A DNA stretch of 64,000 nucleotides from NCBI GenBank assembly GCA_023548195.1, contig JAJHZJ010000415.1:310001-374000 (forward strand). The letters are read 5' to 3'. The notes under the pieces were generated by a model. The model worked only from the letters and a program-made list of their open reading frames with translations, made no database searches and had not been told where the DNA came from. A program made the translations under genes and the position numbers. Of the stretch, positions 1-10,385 are shown piece by piece. The first letter of the stretch is position 1; every line of letters begins with the position of its first letter. The DNA comes from Bettongia penicillata ogilbyi. Taxonomy: Eukaryota; Chordata; Mammalia; Diprotodontia; Potoroidae.

Positions 1-66
1 TCTGCAGCTTCTGACTGAAAGAACCAGAATCCACAACACTCAATCAATATCATGAACAAGAAAAAG

Positions 67-1186
67 CTGAGTGGCAAAAGAACCACAGAATCTTTCTATG
101 GGGATAAGGACCAAAACACGAAACACCAAAGAGGTCAGAGCTGAGACTGTACTTCCATCTGAAATTTCAGAAGGGACTATGAACTGCTCGCAAGCACAAG
201 CAGCTATCCTGGAACACCTGAAGAAAGAAATAGAAGAAAAACTAGCCAATGATTTAAATTTTTTTTTATAATTTTAAAAAAAAGAATTCACTGATGAGAA
301 CATCTCTTTGAAAAGGAAAATAGAACAAATGGAAAAGAAGTTCGAAAATTAACTGGAGAAAATAACTCCTAAAAGGTCAAATGGAAAAGGAAACCCAAAA
401 CCCAACTGGGAAAATTGGTTGAATGGAAAAGAAAATACAAAAATTAACGGGAGAAAATAGCTCCTTAAAAGGAAAAATTTGACAGATGGAAAAGGAGATG
501 CAAAAGTTAATGGAAGAAAACAATTTGATAAAGATTAGAATTGGGCAAGTAGAAACTAATGACTCAATGAGACAGTAAGAATCAAACAGAATCTAAAGAA
601 TGAAAAGAGAGAAGAAAATGTAAAATATCTAATTGGAAAAACAGCTGACCTTGAAAATAGATCCAGAAGAGAAAACTTAAGAATTATTGGCCTGCCAGAA
701 ACCCATGATGGAGAAAAGAGCCTGGACAATATCTTCCAGGAAATCATCAAGGAAAACTGCCCAGAAGTGCTAGATTCAGAGGGCAAAATCATCATTGAAA
801 GAATCCACCATTCCCCTCCTGAAAGGGATCCCAAACTCAAAAACCCAAGGAATATCATCGCCAAATTCCAGAGCTATCAAGTGAAGGAGAAAATACTACA
901 AGCACCCAGAAAAAAACAATTCAAATATCAAGGAGATACAGTCAAGATTACACAGGACCTTGCAGATTCTACATTAAAAGATTGAAAGAATTGGAACCCA
1001 ATATTCTGCAAGGCAAAGGAGTTGGGACTACAACCAATGATCAACTACCCAGCAAAGTTCAGCATAACATTTCAGGCAAGGAGAAAGTCATTCAGCAAAG
1101 TAAGGGATTTCCAGAGCTTCCTGACCAAAATGCCAGAATTTAATAGACAACTCAATCTTCAAATGCAGGTCTCAAGAGAATCATAA
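67..1186 (+). pseudogene. L1-A ORF1 (L1 RNA-binding protein) remnant
   Basis: L1 ORF1 protein is a trimeric RNA-binding chaperone that coats L1 RNA. A coiled-coil-like, Glu/Lys-rich part is visible at about 180-620. It is followed by the RRM-like core, where frames at about 600-985 read ENVKYLIGKTADLENRSRR and then GLPETHDGEKS. The C-terminal domain contains VKEKILQAPRKKQFKYQGD and ITQDLADSTLKD. The end is the TAA at 1184-1186. The expected ATG is not intact: the codon ahead of SGKRTTESFYGDK reads CTG near 67-69, and at least one frameshift follows near residue 25. Frameshifts and stops in the coiled-coil part break the frame again. The start is therefore an estimate. Confidence 0.85.
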
Positions 1187-1747
1187 AAAGGTAAACAGGG
1201 GTGGGGGGGAGCAACTTGTTACTCAATTAGGGCAAACTGTTTATCTCAGTATAAGGGAAACTGATACCTGATAATCTTGAGAATTATGTGGCTATTATGA
1301 AATATAAAAGGGATATGCATAGAGGGAATGGGTATAAGCTATAATATCATGACGAAAAATGTGAGTTAAGTATGAGAAGGGATTGTAATAGTAATTGTGA
1401 AAAGGAGGAAGCAGAAAATGGCAAATTACATCACAAGAAGAAGTACAAAATTATAGTAGAGGGAAAGAGTGGAGGGAGATGAGCATTGGGTGAGAGATAC
1501 TCTCAACTAATTTGTTTAAAGGATGGAACAGTAAACTTAAGTAGATGAACGTAACTAGCTCTACAAGCAGTAGGAGGGGAAGGGGAAGAAAGGGTAAGGA
1601 GGCAAAAATGGAGGGAAGAAGCAATAAGAGTAAAAGGGAGGGGGGCTAAAAGAAGGAGGGGAAGGCTGCTGGAGTGGTGAAAAGTGAATACTATTGAGGA
1701 GGAGAAGGGAGACAGCAGAGCTAAAAGCACAAATGGTGGGAAAGAGG

Positions 1748-4700
1748 ATGGAGGGAAATACACAGATTGTAATCATAACTGTGAATGTGAATGGAATGAA
1801 TTCTCCCATAAAATGGAGACGGATAGCAGAATGGATTAAAAGCCATAATCCAACAATAAACTGCTTACAAGAAACATATTTGAAACAGTGGGATACACAT
1901 AGGATAAAGGTCAAAGGATGGAGCAGAATATATTGTGCTTCAGCTGATGTAAGAAAGGCAGGAGTAGCAATCTTAATCTCAGATAAAGCAAAAGCAGAAA
2001 TAGATCTAATCAAAAGGGATAAGGATGGAAACTATACCCTGCTAAAAGGCACCATAGACAATGAAGGAATATCATTACTAAACATGTATGCTCCAAGTGG
2101 TATAGCATCCAGATTCTTAGAGGAGATGTTGGGGGAGTTGAAGAAAGAAATTGACAGCAAAGCTATACTAGTGAGGGACCTCAATCTCTCCCTTTCTGAA
2201 CTTGATAAATCTAACCTCAAAATAAACAAGAAAGAGGTTAAGGAGGTAAATAAAACTCTAGATAAGGTAGATATGATAGATCTTTGGAGAAAATTGAACG
2301 GGAATAGAAAGGAATATACCTTTTTCTCAGTGGTGAATGTAACATTTACAAAAATTGACCATGTGCTAGGACATAAAAATCTCACAGTCCAGTGCAGAAA
2401 GGCAGAAATAATTAATGCATCCTTCTCAGATCATAATGCAATAAAAATTATATGTAATAAAAGACCATAGAAAGATAAACCAAAAATCAATTAGAAACTA
2501 AATAATCTAATCCTAAAGAAGGAATGGGTTAAAGAAGAAATCATAGAAACAATCAACAACTTCATTCAAGAGAATGACAAAAATGAGACAACCTACCAAA
2601 TCTTATTGGATACTGCAAAAGCAGTTCTTAGGGGAACTTTTGTGTCTTTGAATGCCTACATAAATAAAATAGAGAAAGAGTAGATCAATGACTTGGGCAT
2701 GCAGCTGAAAAGCTAGAAAAAGAACAAATTGAAAATCCCTAAGAAAATACCAAATTAGAAATGCTGAAAACCAAAGGAGAGATTAATAAAATCGATATTA
2801 AGAAAACTATTGAATTAATAACTAAAACCAATAGTTGCTTTTATGAAAAAAAACTAACAAAATTGATAAACCTTTGGTCAATTTGGTTAAAAAAAAGAAA
2901 GAAGAAAATCAAATTACTAATATTAAAAATGAAATGGGTGAACTCACCTCCAAGGAGGAGGAAATTAAAACAATAATTAGAAATTACTTTGCCCAACTTT
3001 ATGCCCACAAATTCGATAATCTAAACGAGGTGGATGAATATTTTAAAAAATACAAATTGCCCAGATTAACGGAAGAGGAAGCTGAATACTTAAACAAGCC
3101 CATCTCGGAAAAAGAAATTGAACAAGCCATCAATGAAATCCCTAGGAAAAAATCTCCAGGACCAGATGGATTCACAAGTGAATTATATCAGACAGTTAAA
3201 AAACAGGTAATTACAATACTATATAGACTATTTTTGAAAACTGGGGAAGAAGGAGTCCTTCCAAATTCTTTCTACGAAACAAATATGGTTTTGTTATCCA
3301 AACCAGGAAGGGACAAAACAGAAAAAAAAAATTATAGACCAATTTCTCCAACGAATATAGATGCAAAAATTTTAACAAGATTTTAGCAAAATGAACACAG
3401 CATCTTATCATGAAAATAATATGTTATGATCAGGTGGGATTCCTACCAGGAATGCATGGCTGGTTCAATATTAAGAAAACTAATAGCATTATTGATCATA
3501 TCAACAACAAAACTAATAAAAACCACATGATTATCTCAATAGATGCAGAAAAAGCTCTTGACAAAATACAACACCCATTCGTAGTAAAAACACTGGAGAA
3601 CATAGGCATAAAGGGAACTTTTCAAAAAATAATCAGCAGTATCTACCTAAAACCTTCAGCAAGCATTATATTATAGCAATAAGCTAGATGCATTTCCAGT
3701 AAGATCAGGGGTGAAACAAGGATGTCCATTATCACCACTATTATTCAATATAGTACTAGAAATGTTAGCTGTAGCAATTAGACAAGATAAAGAAATTGAA
3801 GGAATAAAAATAGCCAAAGAAGAAACTAAGTTATCACTCTTTCCAGATGATATGATGATATACTCAGAGAATCACAGAGATTCAAGTAAAAAACTACTTG
3901 AAATAATAAACACTTTAACAAAGTTGCAGGTTACAAAATAAACCCACACAAATCTTCTGCATTCCTATATATTAGCAGCAAAGTCCAACAGCAAGAGATA
4001 GAAAGAGAAATCCCATTTAAAGCTAGGGTAGACACGATAAAATACTTAGGAGTTTACCTGCCAAAACAAACCCAGGGATTATATGAACAAAATTACAAGA
4101 TACTTTTTGCACAAATAAAGTCACATTTAAGTAAAAGGAAAAACATCAGTTGTTCATGAGTAGACTGAGATAGTATAATAAAAATGACAATTCTACCTAA
4201 ATTAATTTACTTATTTAGTGCCATACCAATTAAACTGTCAGATAATTATTTTCTAGAGTTGGATAAAATAAAATCAAAATTCATTTGGAAGAACAAAAGG
4301 TCCAGAATATCAAAGGGACTAATGAAAAGAAATGCTTGGGAAGGTGGTCTAGGGCTACCAGACCTCAAATTGTATTTTAAAGCAATAATTATCAAAGCCA
4401 CTTGGTATTAGCTAAGAAACAGAGGGGTAGACATATGGAATAAACTTGGCACTCAAGACACAATAGGCAAGGAATATAGCAACCTCCTGTTTGATAAACC
4501 CAAAGACCCAAGCTTCTGGGATAAGAACTCACTATTTGACAAAAATTGCTGGGAAAACTGGTTAACAGTGTGGCAGAAATTAGCCCTAGACCCATGGATG
4601 ATACTGTACACAAGAACAAAGTCCAAATGGGTACATGATTTAGGGATAAAGATTGATACCATGAATAAACTGGAGGAGCAAGGAATAGTATATCTATCAG

Positions 4701-4863
4701 ATGTATGGAGAAGGGAAGAAATTTTTATTAAAGAAGTGATAGAAAGCATTATGAAATACAAGATGGTAATTTTGATTACATTAAACTGAAAAGTTTTTGC
4801 ACAACCAAACCCAATGCAACCAAAATTCGGTGGGATGTAGTAAATTGGGAAAAAAAAATTTTA
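1748..4863 (+). pseudogene. L1-A ORF2, endonuclease and reverse transcriptase part (broken)
   Basis: ORF2 protein nicks target DNA and reverse-transcribes L1 RNA at the nick. I place the start at the ATG at 1748 (MEGNTQIVIITVNVNGMNS). The APE-type endonuclease spans about 1748-2470 and shows TVNVNG, LQETYL, NMYAPSG and FSDHNAI. The usual GDFN motif is degraded to RDLN (about 2175-2190). The RT follows in several frames: [15 protein letters not shown] (about 3145-3190), motif A region [15 protein letters not shown] (about 3535-3580), [10 protein letters not shown] (about 3717-3750) and the catalytic loop reading FPDD instead of FADD (about 3840-3852). The thumb and linker follow, with IPIKLSDNYF and KRNAWEGGLGLPDLK, to about 4860. 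Many stops and frameshifts rule out function. The C-terminus lies beyond the nested insertion. Confidence 0.92.
4850..4863 (+). repeat. Target-site duplication, 5' copy (nested element 1)
   Basis: The A-run followed by TTTTA at the edge of L1-A is matched by an A-run plus TTA at 7652-7664. The match is imperfect because the 3' copy merges with the insert's poly(A) tail. It lies inside L1-A ORF2, where the uninterrupted reading would run WEKK... into AKLGDKGLISRIYG. Confidence 0.6.
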
Positions 4864-5531
4864 GGGAGGAGTCAAGATGGCAGAGTAGAAGGATTCACAT
4901 ATGCTAGCTCTGAACCCACAGCCTGTAAATTCCTGTAAAAAGAACTCCCAACAAATTCTGGAGCAATGGAAGCTGCACAATAATGGAGTTGAGGAGATTT
5001 CTGTTCCACAGAGCCCTGAAAACCTGGCAGCAAAGGTCCATTGTGCACCAAGTTGGGAGCAAGGCCCAGCCATGCCTTGGCCATGCGGCACCAAGAGGAG
5101 CAGATCTGAGCAGGCTTCAAAGATGTAATCTCCGGGGTCAAGAAGGTGACTCTGCCCATAGGTGCTACAGGTCAGTGAGAGACACTTCTGGGCTGGCCGA
5201 GAGGGGAGCGGGGTGTCTCCATAACTCAGGCCCCTCAGGAGGCAGCAGCAGAGACAGGGACAGCAGCAGACCCAGGCTCCTCAAGCACGCAGGATCTGGG
5301 ATCCATTACTAAAGGTCTCTACACAAACTCCCTGGGGGAACTGAGCCTGGGAGGTGGCCCTACACCCACCTGAGCAGCAGACCTTAAGCTCACATTGAAT
5401 AGCAGCCATGCTAGCCGCTGAAAGCCCTGAAGCTGGGGAGCAGCATTTGAATCTCAGACCCCAAGCACCAGCTGGGCAGATCTAGGTGGGGGTGGAGAGG
5501 AATCTCAGAAGTCAAGTAACTAGCTGGGAAA
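4864..5531 (+). promoter_or_regulatory. 5' UTR / presumed internal promoter of ORF1-only element, copy 1
   Basis: About 670 bp of GC-richer sequence precedes the ORF1 ATG and contains several CpGs (for example near 5083 and 5200-5210). L1-type 5' UTRs carry an internal pol II promoter; that role is inferred here. The first 5.3 kb or so aligns poorly with copy 2, and similarity becomes clear only from about 5507 onward. Confidence 0.5.
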
Positions 5532-6632
5532 ATGCCCAGAAAAGGGAAAAAAAAATAAGACCATAGAAGGTTTACTTTCTTGGTGAACAGATATTTCCTC
5601 CTTTCCTCTCTGATGAGGAGGAACAATGTTTATCATCAGGGAAAGACATAGAAGGCAAGGTCTCTGTATCCCAAATATTCAAAATAGATATGCACTGGGC
5701 TCAGGCCATGGAAGAGCTCAAAAAGGATTTTGAAAAGCAAGTTAGACAGGTAGAGGAAAAACTGGAAAGAGAAATGAGAGAGATACAAGAAAAGCATAAA
5801 AAATGGGTCAATACCTTGGTAAAGGAGACCCAAAAAATGCTGAAGAAAATAACACCTTGAAAAATAGGCTCACTCAATAAGCAAAAGAGGTTCAAAAAGC
5901 CAATGAGGAGAAGAATGCTTTCAAAAGCAAAATTAGCCAAATGGAAAAAGAGATTCAAAAGCTCACTGAAGAAAATAGTTTTTCAAGATTAGAATGAAAC
6001 AGGTGGAGGCTAATGACTTTGTGAGAAACCAAGAAATCATAAAACAAAACCAAAAGTATGAATAAATGGAAGAGAATGTGAAATATCTCATTGGAAAAAC
6101 AACTGACCTGGAAAATAGATCCAGGAGAGACAATTTAAAAATTATGGGTCTTCCTGAAAGCCATGATCAAAAAAAGAGCCTAGACATCATCTTTCATGAA
6201 ATGATCAAGGAAAACTTCCCTGATATTCTAGAACCAGAGGGCAAAATAAGTATTGAAGGAATTCATCAATCACCACCTGAAAGAGATCCAAAAAGAGAAA
6301 CTCTTAGGAATATTGTGGCCAAATTGCAGAATTCCCAGGTCAAGGAGAAAATATTGCAAGCAGCTAGAATGAAACAATTCTAGTATTGTGGAAATAAAAT
6401 CAGGATAACTCAAGATCTAGCAGTTTCTACATTAAGGGATTGAAGGGTGTGGAATAGGATATTCCAGAAGTCAAAGGAACTAGGACTCAAACCAAGAACC
6501 ACCTACCCAGCAAAACTGAATATAATACTTCAGGGGAAAATATAGTCTTTCAATGAAATGGAGGACTTTCAAGCATTCTGGATGAAAAGACCAGAGCTGA
6601 AAAGAAAATTTTACTTTCAAACACAAGAATGA
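5532..6632 (+). pseudogene. ORF1 of ORF1-only element, copy 1 (broken)
   Basis: L1-type ORF1 (RNA-binding chaperone). The start is taken as the ATG at 5532 (MPRKGKKK), which matches the lysine-rich N-terminus expected of marsupial L1 ORF1 and is in register with the ATG at 20303 of copy 2. A coiled-coil part follows (about 5700-6000: EELKKDFEKQVRQVEEKLER). The RRM part at about 6066-6240 reads MEENVKYLIGKTTDLENRSR and GLPESHDQ. The C-terminal domain at about 6240-6632 includes SPPERDPKRETLRNIVAK and VKEKILQAARMKQF. The stop TGA is at 6630-6632. Frameshifts near 5560, 5860 and 5985, and in-frame stops such as the TAG at about 6381, make it non-functional. Confidence 0.85.
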
Positions 6633-6762
6633 GAAGTATGAAAAAGTCAACAGCAAAGAGAATTCTTAAGGGACTTACCAAAGGTGAGCTGTTTATATTC
6701 CTACATGGAAAGACAATATTTGTAACTCTTGAAACTTCTCAGTATCTGGGTAGTTGGTGGGA

Positions 6763-6809
<47 letters not shown>

Positions 6810-7651
6810 ACATGCACACGCAGAGACAAAGAGCACAGTGTGAATTGAATAGGATGGGATCATATCTTAAAAGAAATTAAGGTAAATGGTGAGAGAGAAA
6901 TGGAGTGGGAGGAGAGAGGGTGAAATGGAATGGGGTGAATTATCTCTCATTTAAGAGGCAAGCAGGAGACTTTGTGGTGGAGTGAAAAAGAGGAGAGCTG
7001 AGAAAAAAACATGAAGTTTATTCTCATCACATTCGACTAAAGGAAGGAAAAAAATGCACACTCATTTTGGTATGAAAATCTATCTTACAATACAGGAAAG
7101 TGGGGGAGAAGGAGATAAGCAGGGTGGGAGGGATGATGGAAGGGAGTGCAGTGGGCAGAGGGAACAATTTGAAGGCAACACTCAGGGAGGGACAGGATCA
7201 AAAGACAGAAGAGAAACAATGGGGGGCAGGATAGGATGGAGGGAAATACAGTTAGTCTTACACAACACGATTATTATGGAAGTCATTTGCAAAACTACAC
7301 AGATAGGGCTTATATTGAATTGCCTGCCTTCCCAAAGGGAATGGGTGGGGAGGGAGAGATGGGGAGAAGTTGGAATTCAAAGTTTTAGGAGCAACTGTTT
7401 AGTATTGTCCTTGCTTCTAGGAAATAAGAAATACAGCTAATGGGCAATAGAAAGTCATCTGGCCCTACAGGACAAAAGAGAAGATGGGGACAAGGGAAGG
7501 GAGGGATGATAGAAGAGATGGTAAATTGGTGATAGGGGAAATTAGAATGTTCGGTGTATTGGGGTGGAGGGAGGGGACAAATGGGGAGAAAATTTGGAAC
7601 CCAAAATTTTGTGAAAATGAATGTAAAAAGTTAAGTAAATCAATTTATATT
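6633..7651 (+). other. 3' region of ORF1-only element, copy 1, with CA tract and G-rich stretches
   Basis: The region runs from the ORF1 stop to the tail. It holds a CA tract (about 6764-6809), then a purine-rich spacer, an ORF2-like start at 7236 (ATGGAGGGAAATACA, identical over 15 bases to the start of L1-A ORF2) and directly afterwards L1 3' UTR-like sequence. Two G-rich modules each followed by a GGAA(T/C)(T/C)CAAA-type phrase lie at about 7325-7390 and 7556-7620. G-runs at about 7094-7150 resemble the G-rich tracts known in L1 3' UTRs. Confidence 0.7.
6764..6809. repeat. (CA)n microsatellite inside element copy 1
   Basis: Almost pure CA tract of roughly 45 bp. Copy 2 has a CA tract at the equivalent place (about 21538-21580), so it belongs to the element rather than arising after insertion. 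Confidence 0.95.
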
Positions 7652-7661
7652 AAAAAAAAAA

Positions 7662-8390
7662 TTATGGCTAAGCTTGGAGATAAAGGCCTCATTTCTAGAA
7701 TATATGGAGAACTGACTCATATGTATAACCATACAAGTCATTCCCCAATTGATAAATGGTCAAAGGATATGAGCAGGCAATTTCCAGAGGAAGAAATTAA
7801 CGATATCTATAATCATATGAAAAAGTGTTCTAAATCACTACTGATTAGAGAGATGCAAATCAAAACAACTCTGAGGTACCATATCACACGTATAAGACTG
7901 GCAAACATGACAGAACAAGAAAATTATAAATGCTGGAGAGGATGTGGGAGAGTTGGAACACCAATTCATTGTTGGTGGAGCTGTGAGCTCATCCATGCAT
8001 TCTGGAGAGAGGTTTGGAACTATGCCCAAAGGGCTACAAAAAATGTGCATACCCTTTGACTTAGCAATATCGCTACTAGGACTGTATCCCCAAGAGATCA
8101 TAAAAATGGGAAAAGGTCCCACATGTACAAAAATATTTATAGCAGCCCTCATTGTAGTTGAAAAAAACTGGAAATCAAGGGGATGCCCATCTATTGGGGA
8201 ATGGCTGAATAAATTATGTTATATGAATGTAATGGAGTACTATTGCGCCATAAGAAATGATGAACAAGAAGACTTCAGGGAAGCCTGGAAGGACTTATAT
8301 GATCTGATGCTGAGCGAAAGGAGCAGAACCAGGAGAACTTTGTGCACAGCAACGACCACAGTGTGTGAGATTTTTTTTTTTTTCTGGTAG
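7662..8390 (+). pseudogene. L1-A ORF2 C-terminal, Cys-rich domain (broken)
   Basis: The frame at about 7667-8059 reads AKLGDKGLISRIYGELTHM, then SHSPIDKWSKDM and the L1 cysteine-rich segment CWRGCGRVGTPIHCWW, which in active L1s supports retrotransposition. A frameshift at about 8035 moves the reading to the frame of CIPFDLAISLLGLYPQE, CTKIFIAALIVVEKNW and MEYYCAIRNDEQEDF, which ends in an F-rich run at about 8390. This order matches the known end of L1 ORF2. It is the downstream half of the ORF2 at 1748-4863. Confidence 0.9.
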
Positions 8391-8785
8391 ACTTGGAACT
8401 TTGTAATAATGCAAGAACTTATTAAAAAAAAAAATCCTCAGTGGTGGTTTTCTAAGGCAAAATGCCTTCCACACTCAGAGAAAGAAATATGGAAGTCATT
8501 TGCAGAATGCAGCAGATCATGTTTTTGTGTGTGGGAAGTTTTAGTGTATTATGTTTTGATTTATTATATGATTTCTTCCATTTATTGTAGTGTGGCTACA
8601 TAGCATGTCTATAGTGAATACGTACTCAATAGAAAAGTATATGTAGAACCTATACAGAATTGCATGCTGTCATGGGGAAGGCGGGAGGCAGTGCGGGGAA
8701 AATGAAGGCGCTACAAAATCTTAATTTTAAGGAAGTGATTGTAGAATATTTAAGAAAATAATAATAAAAAAGAAAAAAACAAAAT
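7662..8785 (+). mobile_element. L1-A, 3' part (ORF2 C-terminus, 3' UTR, tail)
   Basis: L1-A resumes here after the nested insertion. ORF2 sequence continues to about 8390, followed by a 3' UTR (GGCAAAATGCCTTCCACA at about 8455) with the terminal AGTGATTGTAGAATATTTAAG near 8735-8755 and an A-rich tail that grades into a TA tract at about 8786-8802. The 3' UTR differs from that of the nested element, so host and insert belong to different L1 3'-end families. Confidence 0.92.
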
Positions 8786-9553
8786 ATATATATATATATA
8801 TTTTTCCCTTTTGATGCTGTTACTTATCCATTCTTTCTGATTCTGGTTATTTCTTTCCTCATTATTACGAACTGCTTGTCTCTTCATTCTGGTCCTTTTC
8901 AAAAGAGTAATGGATTGGGCAAAAGAGGACCTAGGCTTAAAACCTGTGAGAATTTCATAAAATCACTTACTCTTTCTGGGCCTCAGTTTCTTCATTCATA
9001 AAATGAAGAGATTGGAGCTAGCCATGTTCATTCCCATTATGAAGTTTCCTAAGGTGTATTCCCTTTCAAAGTCATTGATACTAGGAAAGTTGGTGCACAG
9101 TTGTGAGTATGAACAGACTGGCATCATTAAATTCTTAACCCTAATTGAACTCATTTATGTTTTCAAGCTGTGCCACTTATATGGGTAATACATTCGCTAA
9201 CCTGATTGCTTGCTGTACATTCAGGACCTGGTTACCACAATGAGAGCTCTGGGTTGACAAAGCTTGGCTCATGAATGATTCCCCTTGAAGTCTCCATTAG
9301 ATTTGCTTTCTTCCATGGTCATACACTGCAACTTTCATTTTTGCTGTTTTTCAAATGACTATTACTGCTCAGAAGGGCATTGATTCAGACTGCATGGGTT
9401 CATAACCTTTGAAGCCACTACAAGAAAATTATTTCAACCACATGCATCCTGCTGGTGACAAATAATATCACCTTATATAATGGAGAACATATGCTGCCAC
9501 CCACTGGATAAAGTACCTTTCTTTTTTTTTCTTTTACATGTGCTTCTACTTCA
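8786..9553. other. Mostly unique sequence with one MIR-like fragment
   Basis: Starts with a short TA tract (8786-8802). About 8905-9035 resembles a sense MIR/THER-type SINE (CTCAGTTTCTTCATTCATAAA followed by ATGAAG). The remainder shows no coding signal or recognised repeat. Confidence 0.5.
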
Positions 9554-9999
9554 GAAAACCTGGAAAGACTTATATGAACTGATGCTGAGTGAAAGAAACA
9601 GAACCAGAACTTTGCACACAGCAAATGCACAGTGTGTGAGGATTTTTTCTGGTAGACTTAGACTTCACTGCAATGCAAGAACTTGAAAGATTTCCAATGG
9701 TCTCTTAAGGCAAAATGCCTTCCACATCCAGAGAAAGAACTACGGAATTCAATCACAAAATGAATCAGATAATCTTCTTGATTTCTCCTATTCATTTTAA
9801 TTATTCTATTCAACATGACTAAGGTGAAAATGTATTTAAAAGGAACATTACGTGTAGAACCTATGTAAGACTGCAAGCCCTCTTGGGGCGGGAGTGGGGA
9901 GGGAGCGGGGAAAGAGGGAAAGGGAAGGGAAAAGAAATCTAAGATATATGGAAGTGATTGTAGAACACTGAAGATAAATAAAATGATTTAAAAAATAAA
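9554..9999 (+). mobile_element. 5'-truncated L1 3' end
   Basis: Starts abruptly inside the ORF2 end (AAAACCTGGAAAGACTTATA... encoding WKDLYELMLSERNRTR). It continues through the same 3' UTR type as L1-A (GGCAAAATGCCTTCCACATC) to GAAGTGATTGTAGAACACTG and an A-rich tail. A typical dead-on-arrival, 5'-truncated insertion. Confidence 0.9.
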
Positions 10000-10385
10000 T
10001 GTGCTTATCAATGGAAATTCATGTACTTGGCCAGTTTTCCCTCTTTTTTACTAGTCAAAATGAAAAACCATCTACCATCTTTGCTTATTGGCTATGTAGT
10101 CATGTACATGCTATGTTCATACTATTTTTGTAGTTGTTCAAAAAAAAGATTTTAATCCCTTTAAATAACAACTGCTGTCCACAGAAGTCAATTTAGCCAT
10201 TTGACAGAAGCAAAGACAAGTAACTCCCAAGTGCCATAAAATGAATACCTTATACAGCTTTGGAGGAGAGAATAGGAGACAGTGGGAGATCTTGTACACA
10301 GGAATGGATTCCATGTTTTGCTCATACAATAGGCATGTGTTGAGCCACAATTAATGTTCAGGTCCCAAGACACCAAGTTCAATAT
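10000..10385. other. Unique sequence, nothing recognised
   Basis: AT-rich DNA without a convincing ORF, repeat or RNA gene. Short open frames here lack family resemblance. Confidence 0.4.

Larger units (their letters stand above)
1..4863 (+). mobile_element. L1 retrotransposon (L1-A), 5' part, interrupted by an ORF1-only element
   Basis: This is the larger part of a near-complete LINE-1. It carries an ORF1 remnant, a purine-rich inter-ORF spacer (about 1187-1747) and ORF2 endonuclease and reverse transcriptase remnants in that order. The window opens in or close to the 5' UTR, so the true 5' end lies outside. ORF2 breaks off in an A/T-rich stretch near 4850-4863, where a second element is inserted, and resumes at about 7662. 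Several frameshifts and stops in both ORFs show it is an inactive copy. Its order of parts, motifs and 3' end fit a marsupial L1 as I know the family. The exact subfamily is not assigned. Confidence 0.93.
4864..7651 (+). mobile_element. ORF1-only L1-derived element (half-L1/HAL1-like), copy 1
   Basis: The element begins GGGAGGAGTCAAGATGGCAG, an L1-like 5' end. It has a 5' UTR of about 670 bp, an ORF1 (5532-6632) and a 1-kb purine-rich 3' region that ends just before a short poly(A). No endonuclease or RT sequence lies between ORF1 and the 3' end. It is inserted in sense orientation into L1-A ORF2, so it is younger than L1-A. The second copy at 19539-22400 is collinear with it from the end of the 5' UTR to the tail, so the missing ORF2 is not a private deletion of this copy. 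Half-L1 elements are a known mammalian class. Whether this subfamily is catalogued I cannot tell. Confidence 0.88.

Noticed and set aside
1561..2013. 150-aa minus-strand frame over L1-A
   Set aside because: Antisense shadow of the L1 inter-ORF spacer and ORF2 start. The sense frame has clear endonuclease motifs.
7054..7440. 128-aa plus-strand frame in the 3' region of element copy 1
   Set aside because: It runs through purine-rich 3' UTR and across the ORF2-start-like junction out of frame with ORF2. The equivalent frame is not kept in copy 2 (only 85 aa, 21877-22134).
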